From: Shinella kummerowiae
GTDB taxonomy: Bacteria; Pseudomonadota; Alphaproteobacteria; Rhizobiales; Rhizobiaceae
NCBI RefSeq assembly: GCF_009827055.1
Contig: NZ_WUMK01000005.1
Coordinates: 310,001-374,000 of the forward strand
Reading direction: 5' to 3'
DNA length: 64,000 bases
Of the stretch, positions 8,079 to 16,897 are shown in pieces (the stretch's first letter is position 1; the number at the start of each line of letters is the position of its first letter). Both the position numbers and the translations under genes were made by a program. The notes beneath the pieces are model-generated. The model ran no database searches. It was not told where the DNA came from and saw nothing but the letters and a program-made list of their open reading frames with translations.

Positions 8079-9128
8079 TCACAGACGGCGACCGGCCGCA
8101 AGCCGCCGCTCAAGCCAGCGGCTGTAGCGCGAAGCGCCAAAGCAGATAGCGAAATAGACGACAGCCACCACGATGTAGGCCTCGTTGTAGAAGCCGAGCC
8201 ATTGCGGATCCGCAGCGGAGGCGCGGGCGGCATTCAAGAGATCGAAGATGCCGATGACCGCAAGCAGAGAGGTTGCCAGCAGAAAGCCGATGGCGAGATT
8301 GACTAGCCCCGGGATGACGATGCGGAAGGCCTGCGGCAGGACGATGAGCTGCTGTGTGCGCCAGAAACCGAGGCCGAGGGCGGTGGCCGCTTCCGTCTGG
8401 CCCGCGGGCAGGGCCTGGAGGCCGGCGCGGATGACTTCGGCGATGTAGGCCGCCCAGAACAACGTGACCATCACGATGGCGCGCAGCATCTTGTCGAAGG
8501 AGAGCCCGTCCGGCAGCGCCATCGGCAGGATCAGCATGGCGACATAGAGGATGCCGACCATCGGTGTGCCGCGCATCAGCTCGATATAGAGAACGGAGAA
8601 AGTACGCAGGCCCCCGAGCGTCGAGCGGCGGGCGAGCGCCAGCAGAACCGCGATCGGCGTGGCGGCGGCAAAGCAGACCGCCCAGACGAAGAGCGTCACC
8701 GGCAGGCCGCCCCATTGGTTCGAGGGGATGGGCGTGCTGGTAAAAGCCCCCTGCATCAACAGCCAGCAGGCGAGGATCGTCAGTGGCCAGGCGAAAAGCA
8801 GCGGGCGACCCCAGAAACGCGGCACGGCACTTGCCGTCAGGATCGCGGCGAGCAGCAGGATGACGAGCACCGGCCGCCATTGCAGGTCCGGTGGATAAAA
8901 GGCGAAGAGGATGAAGCGCAGCTTGGCGGCGACAAAGGACCAGCAGGCGCCGGCCCGCGTGCAGGCTTCGGCATTGCCGGTAAACGTGGCGTCGAGCACC
9001 GCCCACCGGAAAAGCGGCGGCAGGATCTGCGACAGCAGCAACAGCGTTGCAGCGGTGACGAGCGTGTTGGTGCGCGTGCCGAACAGGCCGGTGCGCAGCG
9101 TTGCGAGGGTGCGGGTGGCGGCGGTCAT
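8079..9128 (-). CDS. Polar amino-acid-type ABC importer permease (AapM-like)
   Basis: An inner-membrane permease of 349 residues of the polar amino acid (HisM/AapM) family. It has a long N-terminal region with extra membrane segments, then the conserved permease core starting near VLLALARRSTLGGLRTFS. The family motif IELMRGTPMVGILYVAM lies around residues 188-204 and the EAA loop is AATALGLGFWRTQQLIVLPQAFR. It is the last gene of a three-gene operon with a paired permease and a periplasmic binding protein, overlapping the upstream gene by 4 bases. No ATPase is encoded next to it. The setting suggests a sulfur-containing amino acid or sulfonate as substrate; that is inference. Confidence 0.9.
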   Translation of the reverse strand: MTAATRTLATLRTGLFGTRTNTLVTAATLLLLSQILPPLFRWAVLDATFTGNAEACTRAGACWSFVAAKLRFILFAFYPPDLQWRPVLVILLLAAILTASAVPRFWGRPLLFAWPLTILACWLLMQGAFTSTPIPSNQWGGLPVTLFVWAVCFAAATPIAVLLALARRSTLGGLRTFSVLYIELMRGTPMVGILYVAMLILPMALPDGLSFDKMLRAIVMVTLFWAAYIAEVIRAGLQALPAGQTEAATALGLGFWRTQQLIVLPQAFRIVIPGLVNLAIGFLLATSLLAVIGIFDLLNAARASAADPQWLGFYNEAYIVVAVVYFAICFGASRYSRWLERRLAAGRRL

Positions 9129-10324
9129 CGTGTACTTCCCCGTAACGCAACGCGGGTGTTGTAGGCGTTCATCAAGGCAGAGAGGGACAGGTTGATCGTA
9201 AGGAACGTGCCGATCAGGATGATCAGGGCTTCCATGGATTGGCCGGTCGTATTGGCCGTCGTGTTGATGATGCTGACGAGATCGGGAAAGCCGATGGCGA
9301 CGGCAAGACTCGAATCCTTGGTGAGGTCGAGATAGCTCGATGTCGTCAGGGGCGTGATGACGCGCAGCGCTTGCGGCAGCACGACGAGACGGATGATCTG
9401 GCCTTCATGCAGGCCCAGCGCCCGCGCCGCTTCCCATTGGCCGCCACCGACCGACTGGATGCCGGCGCGCACGATCTCGGCGATGAGGGCGGAGAATTTT
9501 ATGACGAGGCCGGTGAGGAGTGCCGCGAATTCCGGCGAAAGATTGAGCCCGCCGCGGATGTTGAAGCCGGAAAGCGCGGGTAGCTCGGCAACGGGCCGCG
9601 CGCCGGACAGGAAGAGGGCGGCAAAGGTTGCAGCAAAAGCCAATGTTATCGCCACGGCGCCCGTGCGGCGCGTGAGAGACCGGCAGAGGCGCAGGATGAA
9701 GAGAAGTGCCACGGCGAGAATTGCGGTTGATGCGAGCGCAGCGGCGAGGCCGAATGGCCCGCCCTCCAGCGAAACTGAAGGGATGTAGACGCCGCGACTG
9801 GTGAGAAAGATTGTGCCGAACAGCGCGGAGGCCTGGCGCGGCGCGGGCAGGGCCTTTGCCAGCGACATCCAGAAGAAAAGCTGGAGCAGTAACGGCGTGT
9901 TGCGGGTGATCTCGATGAACCATCGCACGAGGCCGGAGAGCAGGAGATTGCGCGAGAGGCCGGCAATGCCGATGGCAACACCCAGGATCGTCGCAAGCAG
10001 GCAGCCGAGCAGCGAGACCTTCAGCGTGTTGAGAAGGCCCGAGAGGATCGCCCTCAGATACGTGTCGCCCGCGCGAAATGCGATGGCGCTCTCGCCGATC
10101 TCGAAATTGGCGGAACCCGACAGGAAGCCGAAGCCGGGCAGGATGCCGATGCGCGCCATCGTATCGAGCACGTTGTGCACGAACACGGCGCCGAGTGCGG
10201 CGATCACTGCGAGAAAGGCGAGCTGGCCAAGCGGCCAGCCGCCCCACCAGCCGCGCACCTTCTCGACGATGCCGGGCCTTGACGGGCCCGGCATGACGGT
10301 ACGAAACACGCGTCTGTCCGACAT
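9125..10324 (-). CDS. Polar amino-acid-type ABC importer permease (AapQ-like)
   Basis: A 399-residue partner permease. The start is placed at 10324, where TGATG overlaps the stop of the binding-protein gene; an in-frame extension to 10366 would run into that gene. It has the AapQ layout: a first membrane segment, a periplasmic insertion, then a core with the motif RWFIEITRNTPLLLQLFFW around residues 130-148, further membrane segments, and the EAA loop AARALGLHEGQIIRLVVLPQALR near the C-terminus. It forms the channel with the AapM-like protein. The length and the insertion match the general L-amino-acid (Aap/Bzt) class rather than the short HisQ class. Confidence 0.9.
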   Translation of the reverse strand: MSDRRVFRTVMPGPSRPGIVEKVRGWWGGWPLGQLAFLAVIAALGAVFVHNVLDTMARIGILPGFGFLSGSANFEIGESAIAFRAGDTYLRAILSGLLNTLKVSLLGCLLATILGVAIGIAGLSRNLLLSGLVRWFIEITRNTPLLLQLFFWMSLAKALPAPRQASALFGTIFLTSRGVYIPSVSLEGGPFGLAAALASTAILAVALLFILRLCRSLTRRTGAVAITLAFAATFAALFLSGARPVAELPALSGFNIRGGLNLSPEFAALLTGLVIKFSALIAEIVRAGIQSVGGGQWEAARALGLHEGQIIRLVVLPQALRVITPLTTSSYLDLTKDSSLAVAIGFPDLVSIINTTANTTGQSMEALIILIGTFLTINLSLSALMNAYNTRVALRGSTR

Positions 10325-11355
10325 CAACGGAACGGCGGAGAGTAGAGCAGGCCGCCATCGGTCCACAGGCTGTTATAGCCGCGTTCCCAACCGAGTGGCT
10401 TCAGGTTTCGATCGAAGATCTCGCCATAATTGCCGACGGTCTTGATGATGGTGTAGGCCCATTTCGGATCGAGCCCGAGCTCCGTTCCGAAGGACGGATC
10501 GACGCCGAGGAAACGCTGGATGGCGGGATCTTCCGATTCCAGGAACTGGTCGACATTGGCCGATGTGATCCCCCATTCCTCGGCCTGGATCGTGGCGTTC
10601 ACGGTCCAGTTCACCAGTTCCAGCCAACGGTCGTCGCCACCGGCAATGGCGGGGGCGAGCGGTTCCTTGGAGAGGCGCTCGGGCAGGAGGATATAGTCGT
10701 CCGGCTTTTTCAGCTGCGTACGCTTGCCGACGAGATCGGAGGAATCCTGCGTGATCGCATCGACGCGGCCGGATTCGAGCGCATCGATGAACTGCCCGGT
10801 GTCCTCGATGGTGACCGGCGTGAACGTCTTTCCGGTCTTGCGGAAGAAGTCGGCGACGTTGAGTTCGCCCGTCGTGCCGCTCTGCGCGCCAATGGTCGCG
10901 CCGTCGAGATCGGCGGCCTTCGTCACGCCGAGATCCTTGCGCACCAGAATGCCCTGGCCGTCATAGAAGACCGTCGGGCCGAAATGGAAACCGAGCTTGA
11001 AGGCGCGGGTGGTGGTGACCGTCACGCCCGAAAGCAGGATGTCGAACTCACCGCTCTGGAGGGCGGGAAGGCGCTGCTGCGGCGAAGAGGAGGTGAACTC
11101 CACCTTGTCCGGCGTGCCGAAGACGGCGATGGACAGGGCGCGGCCGAAATCGATGAAGAAGCCTTGCCACTTTCCATTGCTGTCCGGCGCGAAGAAGCCG
11201 GGCGTGGTGCCGACGCCGACCTTGATGGCACCGCGCTGGTTGATCTTGTCGAGTGTCGGACCGGCATGGGCGAAGCCCGAAAGCATGGTGGTGGCAAGGA
11301 AGGTGGCGGCTGCCACCGACTGGATCGCTCGCCGGACGGTTTTGTGCGTCATCAT
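10324..11355 (-). CDS. Polar amino-acid-type ABC importer periplasmic binding protein (AapJ-like)
   Basis: A 343-residue secreted solute-binding protein of family 3. A Sec signal peptide covers about the first 31 residues (hydrophobic core SVAAATFLATTMLSG, cleavage after AHA). The mature part begins with the typical LDKINQRGAIKVGVGTTPGFF and has FFIDFGRALSIAVFG, the ligand-loop TVTTTRAFKLGFHFGP, and the second-lobe segments GRVDAITQDSSDL and WAYTIIKTVGNYGEIFDRNL that are characteristic of AapJ/BztA. It is the first gene of the operon and is separated from the XRE gene by 365 bases containing island motif copy B. Confidence 0.92.
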   Translation of the reverse strand: MMTHKTVRRAIQSVAAATFLATTMLSGFAHAGPTLDKINQRGAIKVGVGTTPGFFAPDSNGKWQGFFIDFGRALSIAVFGTPDKVEFTSSSPQQRLPALQSGEFDILLSGVTVTTTRAFKLGFHFGPTVFYDGQGILVRKDLGVTKAADLDGATIGAQSGTTGELNVADFFRKTGKTFTPVTIEDTGQFIDALESGRVDAITQDSSDLVGKRTQLKKPDDYILLPERLSKEPLAPAIAGGDDRWLELVNWTVNATIQAEEWGITSANVDQFLESEDPAIQRFLGVDPSFGTELGLDPKWAYTIIKTVGNYGEIFDRNLKPLGWERGYNSLWTDGGLLYSPPFR

Positions 11356-11720
11356 ACTGAAATGTCCCCATTTTCAAAAGAACTGAGCTTCCACCGCGAG
11401 GAGGCTTCGCCACACGTCGGAAGATATGTTTATATTATCTATAAAATTACTGTATTTAAGAAACCGGCGCCCAAATTTACCCGGTTCCGAAGAAAATTGC
11501 TTCTCGCCGGGGCTATCCCGTTTCGATCCGCGGGGTGCGGGTGGCCGGGAACGCGGCGTCTCCTCTGCCCGATGGAAAAGGCGACGCGCGAATCGTGTTT
11601 TGAGGAAGGGCGTCCAAGCAGGGGCTGCGTCTGCAAGCCACGCTCAAACGCCGATCAGGCGCCGCCAAGCCTGTGAAGGGAAGCCTTCAACAGGGATTTG
11701 GTGATGCCGATAGGCGCCGT
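11356..11720. promoter_or_regulatory. Intergenic region with sulfur-island motif copy B (11436-11460)
   Basis: This 365-base gap carries TCTATA (11438-11443), three bases, then TTACTGTA (11447-11454) and TTTAAG, the second copy of the island motif. It lies 81 bases from the ATG of the leftward binding-protein gene. The rest (11461-11720) is GC-rich and shows no gene or clear hairpin terminator to me; short open frames there are not supported by ribosome sites. Confidence 0.45.
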
Positions 11721-12023
11721 TTACGGAACGTCGTCGTGCGCCACGAGGCCGCCTTCGCCTTCCAATGTTGCGATACGCCGCGTTTCGGAGCGGTTGAATT
11801 TCAGCCGCACGCCGATTCCGCCATGTTTTCCATCCGGCAGGAATGCGGCTCCGGCGGTCTCCAGCGTAGACTGCAATGTCGCGATGCTTGTGTCATCCGG
11901 CTTGCCGAGCTTGCTCTCGAAGCTCTCGATCGTTCCAATGTCGATACCAGAGGCCGTTGCAAGACGCTCCCGGCTGTATTCGACGAGTGCGCGCGCGGCC
12001 CGGCACTGAGCGCCTGTAATCAT
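11721..12023 (-). CDS. Short XRE-type helix-turn-helix protein
   Basis: A protein of 100 residues whose N-terminal two-thirds is an XRE/lambda-Cro-type helix-turn-helix: ITGAQCRAARALVEYSRER, LATASGIDIGTIESFESKL, then a final helix. This short form (start MITGAQCRAAR) is common in rhizobia and related bacteria. The start at 12023 is chosen because AGGGAGA lies just upstream. A short basic tail follows the domain, with no sensor domain. It is the only regulator inside the sulfur island, lying between two importer operons, so it is a candidate local regulator, although sulfur control in relatives usually uses LysR-type proteins encoded elsewhere. Confidence 0.8.
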   Translation of the reverse strand: MITGAQCRAARALVEYSRERLATASGIDIGTIESFESKLGKPDDTSIATLQSTLETAGAAFLPDGKHGGIGVRLKFNRSETRRIATLEGEGGLVAHDDVP

Positions 12024-12202
12024 GGACGTCTCCCTTTGCGGCAAGAGGGTTCAACGGCTTTGGTGGATCAAGGTCGCCGGATTTGCCGCCCCTGACAAGT
12101 GCATCTGGCCGCGCATGCGCAAAGGCCTTGCAGCGGCGACGTGAGGAGGTCGATCCAATCGGCCGCTTCCCTATGAAAGAATATTCTCCACTTGCCGCAA
12201 GA

Positions 12203-12241
12203 TATAATCCATAAAATCTATAAACAATATGCATTCCTGAT
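12203..12241. promoter_or_regulatory. Candidate sulfur-island operator/promoter motif, copy E (upstream of SsuA-like gene)
   Basis: TATAATCCATAAAA (12203-12216) matches TATAATCTATAAAA in copy C at 13 of 14 bases. It is followed by TCTATA (12217-12222), 11 bases, then TTCCTGAT, a diverged form of the TTnCTGTA half. The block ends about 40 bases before the ATG of the binding-protein gene at 12276. The TATAAT could itself be a -10 box. The remaining part of the 12024-12275 gap shows nothing else recognisable. Confidence 0.4.
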
Positions 12242-12275
12242 AGGCTGATTGCATCAACTCGTCAGGGGACATTCG

Positions 12276-13310
12276 ATGAGCCAGCAATCCGAAACCAAAC
12301 GCGCCAGGGGCCTTTCGCGCCGTGGCCTCATCAAGGCAGCCGGTGTGACGGCTGCTGCCGCGGCCGCAGGGGTAATCGGCGCGCGGTCGACGCGCTATGC
12401 GATCGCCGGAAACCTCATTCCGATCAAACTGGAATGGACCGAGGTCGCGGCCTGCCATTCCCCCGTCGGCTTCGGCCTGTCCAAGGGGATTTATGCCAAA
12501 CACGGGCTCGATGTCGAACTCTTCTATCAGGGCGCAAGCGGGCAGACGCTCATCCAGGCGCTTGCCACCCGCAAGGCGGAAGCCGGCCCCGGCCTCCTTT
12601 ACGATTGGCTGAAGCCGATCGAGCAGGGCTTCGACGTGCGGCTCTTTGCCGGCTCGCATGGCGGTTGCCAGAGCGTGCTCGTTAAGCCGGACTCGGACAT
12701 CAAGACGCTGACCGACCTGAAAGGCAAGACGATCGGCACCTTCGATGTCATGTCGCCGTCGCGTGTCGCCTTCTCGGTGGCGCTTGCCAAGGCGGGCCTC
12801 AACCCGGAAACCGACGTCACCTGGAAGGTTTTCCCGTTCGATCTCGTTGCCGAGGGCGTGCTGAAGGGCGAGGCGGATGCCGTCGCGCACATGGACCCCT
12901 GGGCCTATTCCTATGAGAAGCAACACGGTTTCCGTCGCGTCGCCGATACCCAGACCGGCACGTTCCAGGATCGCGTCTGCTGTGTGCTCGGCGTCAACGG
13001 CGATTATTACGAGGCCAACAAGGACGCCATCAAGCGCGTGGCGGCCGCCAACCTCGAAATCCATCAATACACCTCCAAGCATCCGGACGAGGTGGCGAAA
13101 TGGTATTTCGACACGCTGAGGCCCGGCCTGCCGCTGGAAGACCTGACCGAGGTTCTCGCCTCCTTCACCTACCATGATCATTGGTTCGGCAAGGAGCTCC
13201 TGAAGGAAGTGCGGATCGGTTACGAGGATCTCAAGCTGACGGGGGTCATCGACGCCGCCACCGATCCCGAGGAGATCGCCAACCGCATCACCATCGACAT
13301 CTTCGCGTGA
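12276..13310 (+). CDS. SsuA/TauA/NitT-type ABC importer periplasmic binding protein
   Basis: A secreted binding protein of 344 residues. The N-terminus has a twin-arginine-like signal (LSRRGLIKAAG followed by an alanine-rich stretch, ending near residue 45). The mature part shows the family pattern: LEWTEVAACHSPVGFGLSKG at the N-lobe, GLDVELFYQGASGQTLIQAL, DLKGKTIGTF and LAKAGLNP. The start at 12276 has AGGGGAC upstream. It heads an operon with its permease, ATPase, a small membrane protein and metY, so a sulfonate or other organosulfur substrate is likely. Sequence alone does not separate sulfonate from taurine, nitrate or thiamine-precursor binders. Confidence 0.87.
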   Translation: MSQQSETKRARGLSRRGLIKAAGVTAAAAAAGVIGARSTRYAIAGNLIPIKLEWTEVAACHSPVGFGLSKGIYAKHGLDVELFYQGASGQTLIQALATRKAEAGPGLLYDWLKPIEQGFDVRLFAGSHGGCQSVLVKPDSDIKTLTDLKGKTIGTFDVMSPSRVAFSVALAKAGLNPETDVTWKVFPFDLVAEGVLKGEADAVAHMDPWAYSYEKQHGFRRVADTQTGTFQDRVCCVLGVNGDYYEANKDAIKRVAAANLEIHQYTSKHPDEVAKWYFDTLRPGLPLEDLTEVLASFTYHDHWFGKELLKEVRIGYEDLKLTGVIDAATDPEEIANRITIDIFA

Positions 13311-13314
13311 TCCG

Positions 13315-14316
13315 ATGAGCGCGGCGATAGAAGAAACATTTAGCGGGACAGGGCGGCAATCCGTCACCCTGCCTCTGGCCGGGATCTGGCGAAACGGGTT
13401 GCTCGCAGCCGGCACCTGGCTTCTTGCCTCGGCGCTGACCTACGGGCTGCCCGATGTCATAACCTGGGGCGCGACGGGGCCTTTTGCGGCGGTCACCCTT
13501 GTCGGTGCGCTGATCTTTCTGGCGCTTTCGGTGACCGTCCATCGCCTCGGCAGCACCGGCCGCACGCTCGTACACTACGGACCCTGGTTCATCGTACTCG
13601 GCCTCTGGCTCGCCGCCTGGGAGGTGCTGACGGCCAAGCTTGGCTGGTTGCCAAAGCCCTTCTTTTCCCCGCCAGAGGGCTTGCTGCACGTCTACATGAC
13701 GGATTGGGATCGGCTGCTGATCTGCATCGCCTATACCGGCCGGCTGTGGGGGCTCGGTTTCTTTTCAGGCATCTTCGTCGGTTTTGCCGGCGGCGTGGCG
13801 CTCGGCTGGTCGAAACGGTTCGCCTATTGGGGCATGCCGCTCCTGAAACTCATCGGCCCCGTGCCGGCGAGCGCCTGGATACCCTGCACCTTCTTCATCT
13901 TCCCGTCGACGTTCCACGCCTCGATCTTCCTCGTGGCGCTGGCCTCCGGCATCCCCGTGGCAATCCTCACCGCGGCCGGCGTCAGCCAGGTGAACCGTTC
14001 CTTCTACGATGTCGCCCGCACGCTCGGGGCGGACAACCGCTTCCTCATCTTCAAGGTGGCCATCCCGGCGGCACTGCCGAACGTTTTCGTCGGCATCTTC
14101 ATGGGGCTCTACTACTCCTTCGCCGTTCTCGTCGTGGCGGAAATGCTCGGCGCAAAATTCGGCCTTGGCTGGTACCTGCAGTTCAACACGGCCTATTCGG
14201 CCTACGCCAATGTTTACGCTGCCCTGATCATCATGGCGCTGATCTGCGCCGGCCTCGTGCGCCTGCTCTTTGTGGCGCGCGATCGCCTGCTCGGCTGGCA
14301 GAAGGGAATCCTCTAG
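13315..14316 (+). CDS. SsuC/TauC-type ABC importer permease with extra N-terminal membrane segments
   Basis: A permease of 333 residues, longer than the usual 250-280 of SsuC/TauC. Two extra hydrophobic segments (residues ~25-48 and ~55-75) precede the usual core that starts near HYGPWFIVLGLWLAAWEVL. The EAA loop is VARTLGADNRFLIFKVAIPAA, and the core ends with a basic segment. It starts 4 bases after the binding-protein stop, and its own stop abuts the ATPase start (TAGATG). It would form a homodimeric channel in the inner membrane. Confidence 0.9.
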   Translation: MSAAIEETFSGTGRQSVTLPLAGIWRNGLLAAGTWLLASALTYGLPDVITWGATGPFAAVTLVGALIFLALSVTVHRLGSTGRTLVHYGPWFIVLGLWLAAWEVLTAKLGWLPKPFFSPPEGLLHVYMTDWDRLLICIAYTGRLWGLGFFSGIFVGFAGGVALGWSKRFAYWGMPLLKLIGPVPASAWIPCTFFIFPSTFHASIFLVALASGIPVAILTAAGVSQVNRSFYDVARTLGADNRFLIFKVAIPAALPNVFVGIFMGLYYSFAVLVVAEMLGAKFGLGWYLQFNTAYSAYANVYAALIIMALICAGLVRLLFVARDRLLGWQKGIL

Positions 14317-15105
14317 ATGTCCGTTGCCTTCGCAGAAGCCAGTGTCGCTGGCAGTATCGCCCTTGATTTTGAAGGCGTTTCCCATCGCTACGATCTCGAT
14401 GACAAAACACTCGAGGTCCTCGACAATGTGAGCCTCGCCATCGAGCCGGGTGAATTCGTCGCCCTGCTTGGCCCCTCGGGCTGCGGCAAGTCCACGCTGC
14501 TGCGCCTTGCTGCCGGGCTGGAGGCGCCGACCGCGGGAAGCGTGAGCGAGGACGGTCAGCCGATCCTTGGACCAAACCCCGACCGCATCCTCGTCTTCCA
14601 GGATGCGACGCTGTTTCCGTGGCGCACCGTGCGGGCCAATGTGGCGATCGGCCTTGAAGCCCGCGGGCTCATCTGCGAGCGGGAGTACCGTATCGACGAA
14701 GTGCTGAAGCTGGTGAAGCTCGACGGCTTTGCCGATTTCTATCCGCACCAGCTTTCGGGCGGCATGGCGCAGCGCGCAGCCCTTGCCCGCGCCCTCGTCA
14801 ACGATCCGAAGCTGCTGCTGCTCGACGAGCCGTTCGGCAAGCTCGACTCGCTGACGCGGCTGAGAATGCAGAAGGAGCTTCTCGATCTCTGGAAAAGCGC
14901 CGGCTTTACCGCGCTGCTGGTGACGCACGATGTCGAGGAAGCGTTGCTACTCGCTGACCGGGTGATCGTTCTTTCGGATCGGCCAGCCTCGATCGTTGCG
15001 GAACTGCGTGTCGATCAGCCCCATCCGCGCCGGCGGGACGATGCCAAACTCATCGCGCTGCGCGCCTCCTTGCTGGAAACGCTGGGGATATCGCATGACG
15101 TCTAG
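14317..15105 (+). CDS. SsuB/TauB-type ABC importer ATP-binding protein
   Basis: An ABC ATPase of 262 residues with Walker A GPSGCGKS (near residue 50), Q-loop [17 protein letters not shown] (the LFPW variant of the nitrate/sulfonate/taurine class), signature LSGGMAQR, Walker [13 protein letters not shown] and switch histidine VTHDVEEAL. It energises the importer formed with the permease immediately upstream. It overlaps the next small gene by 11 bases, indicating coupled translation. Subfamily placement is firm; the substrate is inferred from the sulfur neighbourhood. Confidence 0.93.
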   Translation: MSVAFAEASVAGSIALDFEGVSHRYDLDDKTLEVLDNVSLAIEPGEFVALLGPSGCGKSTLLRLAAGLEAPTAGSVSEDGQPILGPNPDRILVFQDATLFPWRTVRANVAIGLEARGLICEREYRIDEVLKLVKLDGFADFYPHQLSGGMAQRAALARALVNDPKLLLLDEPFGKLDSLTRLRMQKELLDLWKSAGFTALLVTHDVEEALLLADRVIVLSDRPASIVAELRVDQPHPRRRDDAKLIALRASLLETLGISHDV

Positions 15106-15394
15106 CGTCCGCGCCAGCTACCCGGCGGTTGCCATCGCCGGCGCCGTCTCTGCCCTCATCGCGCTCGGCTGGTGGTGGCTGATCTTTAGCAAGGTCGTCG
15201 AGAACGACTACCTGACCGTCGGCCAGGCCGTCACGTGCATCGCGGGGGCAACCGACCTGTGTTCGCTCGCCCAGGCCCTCTGCACCAACGACCACCTCTA
15301 CGGCATCCGCTGGTACGCGCCGGAAGCGTTCTGGGCAGCTGCCGCCATCCTCGTCGCGGGCGTGCTTCTGTCCGCCCGTCCCTCCCGCGCCTGA
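15095..15394 (+). CDS. Small two-helix membrane protein of the sulfonate-type importer operon
   Basis: A 99-residue protein that I do not recognise. The ATG at 15095 overlaps the end of the ATPase gene and has GGGGA upstream. There are two hydrophobic segments: residues ~9-30 (AVAIAGAVSALIALGWWWLIF) and ~78-95 (AFWAAAAILVAGVLLSA). The loop of ~45 residues between them is probably periplasmic and has three cysteines (CIAGATDLCSLAQALC) and aromatic/histidine residues (NDHLYGIRWYAP). Its place between the ABC ATPase and metY, with overlap, suggests an accessory subunit or anchor of the importer, or a redox-active membrane protein. The function is unknown. Confidence 0.7.
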   Translation: MTSSVRASYPAVAIAGAVSALIALGWWWLIFSKVVENDYLTVGQAVTCIAGATDLCSLAQALCTNDHLYGIRWYAPEAFWAAAAILVAGVLLSARPSRA

Positions 15395-15420
15395 ACACGC
15401 ACCATTCAAGGAGAAACGTC

Positions 15421-16782
15421 ATGACGATCCACCAATCCCCGGAGATTGCCGAGCAGGACACCGTGCATCCGCCGGTCGGCTCCGCCACGTTCAAGAGCCG
15501 GCATCCCGAGACAATCGCGTTGCACGGCGGAAGCTTCCGCTTCGATCCGACCAGCGGCGCGGTGGCCGTGCCGATCTATCAGACGAGTTCGTTCCAACTG
15601 CCCGGCACGGACGGTGCCGACAAGCTCTTTGCGCTCGAAGCCCCGGGCCATCTTTACACCCGTGTCTCGAACCCGACGCAGGATGCCTTCGAGCAGCGCC
15701 TCGCGGAACTTGAAGGCGGCGCGGCGGCTCTGGCGCTTGCTTCCGGCCAGGCGGCGTCCGCCTTCGCGATCCTCAACGTGGCCCGTACGGGCGACAACAT
15801 CGTCAGCGCCGCCGGGCTCTATGGCGGCACCTGGGCACTCTTTGCCGCCACGCTGAAAAGCTTCGGTATCGAAACCCGCTTCGTCGACGCATCGGACCCG
15901 GACGCCTTCGAGAAGGCGACGGACGATCGGACCCGTGCCTATTACGCGGAATCGCTGCCGAATCCGAAGCTGGAGGTCTTCCCGATCGCCGAGGTTGCTG
16001 CCATCGGCCGGCGTCATGGCATTCCGCTGATCGTCGACAACACGGCAGCACCGCTGATCATTCGGCCGCTGGAACACGGCGCGGCAATCGTCGTCTACTC
16101 GACGACGAAATATATCGGCGGTCACGGCACCTCGATCGGCGGCGCGATCGTCGACAGTGGCACATTCCCCTGGGCAGACCATGCCGAGCGCCAGCCGAAC
16201 CTCAACGAGCCGGACCCGAGCTATCAGGGCAAAACCTGGATCGAGAAGGCCGCCACGATCGCCTTCCATCCCTACATCCTGCGGGCGCGCGCGGTGCTGC
16301 TGCGCGACCTCGGTGCGGCAATCAGCCCGCAGAACGCATTCCAGTTCATCCAGGGCCTCGAGACGCTGCCGCTGCGCCTGCGCCAGCACAACGAGAATGC
16401 CGCGAAGGTCGCGGAATACCTGAAGGGCCAAGCCAAGGTGGAGCGGGTGATCTTCCCGAAATACCAGGATGGGAACGCCAAAGCGCGGGCGGAAAAATAC
16501 CTCAAGCCCGGTTATTTCGGCGCGCTGGTCGGCTTCGAGCTGAAAGGTGGGCGCGAGGCGGGGCGCCGGTTCATCGATTCCCTCCAGCTCTTCTACCACC
16601 TCGCCAATATCGGCGACGCCCGCTCGCTGGCGATCCACCCCTCGACGACGACCCACTCGCAGCTCTCGCTGGAAGACCAGTTGGCGACGGGTGTCACGCC
16701 CGGTTACGTGCGGCTTTCCATCGGCCTGGAACATCCGGAAGACCTGATCGCCGATCTGGAGCGCGCAATCGCGCTGGCCTGA
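15421..16782 (+). CDS. metY: O-acetylhomoserine sulfhydrylase (homocysteine synthase), MetY type
   Basis: A PLP-dependent cytosolic enzyme of 453 residues of the Cys/Met-metabolism family. It condenses O-acetylhomoserine with sulfide or methanethiol to make homocysteine or methionine. Seen are the N-terminal motif FRFDPTSGAVAVPIYQTSSF, LYTRVSNPTQDAFEQRLAEL, the PLP-phosphate region ASGQAASAFAI, and the lysine motif VVYSTTKYIGGHGTSIGG (the lysine of STTKY binds PLP). GDARSLAIHPSTTTHSQL near the C-terminus is typical of MetY rather than MetB or MetZ. It lies 26 bases after the small membrane protein gene and is followed by a strong terminator, so it closes the importer operon and would fix the sulfur released by the island's oxygenases. 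Confidence 0.93.
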   Translation: MTIHQSPEIAEQDTVHPPVGSATFKSRHPETIALHGGSFRFDPTSGAVAVPIYQTSSFQLPGTDGADKLFALEAPGHLYTRVSNPTQDAFEQRLAELEGGAAALALASGQAASAFAILNVARTGDNIVSAAGLYGGTWALFAATLKSFGIETRFVDASDPDAFEKATDDRTRAYYAESLPNPKLEVFPIAEVAAIGRRHGIPLIVDNTAAPLIIRPLEHGAAIVVYSTTKYIGGHGTSIGGAIVDSGTFPWADHAERQPNLNEPDPSYQGKTWIEKAATIAFHPYILRARAVLLRDLGAAISPQNAFQFIQGLETLPLRLRQHNENAAKVAEYLKGQAKVERVIFPKYQDGNAKARAEKYLKPGYFGALVGFELKGGREAGRRFIDSLQLFYHLANIGDARSLAIHPSTTTHSQLSLEDQLATGVTPGYVRLSIGLEHPEDLIADLERAIALA

Positions 16783-16809
16783 AAACGGCCAGGGCTTCGG
16801 TCGGCGTTT

Positions 16810-16845
16810 AACCCCGGCGCTCCCTCCCCGCGCCGGGGTTTTCTT
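16810..16845 (+). terminator. Rho-independent terminator after metY
   Basis: A perfect 11-bp stem (AACCCCGGCGC 16810-16820, GCGCCGGGGTT 16830-16840) with a 9-base loop is followed by TTCTTC. It lies 28 bases after the metY stop and separates the importer-metY operon from the following oxygenase unit. Confidence 0.85.
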
Positions 16846-16897
16846 CGGGAGGAGGGGCGTGCACGGGTCTCAAGCAAAAAGAAACACCATTCCGCCT

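Noticed and set aside
11426-11704. 92-residue frame in the gap between the AapJ-like and XRE genes
   Set aside because: It begins inside the AT-rich motif, has no ribosome site and no recognisable pattern.
12171-13415. A 414-residue antisense frame opposite the SsuA-like gene
   Set aside because: No motifs, covers the promoter motif region; the sense strand gene is well supported.
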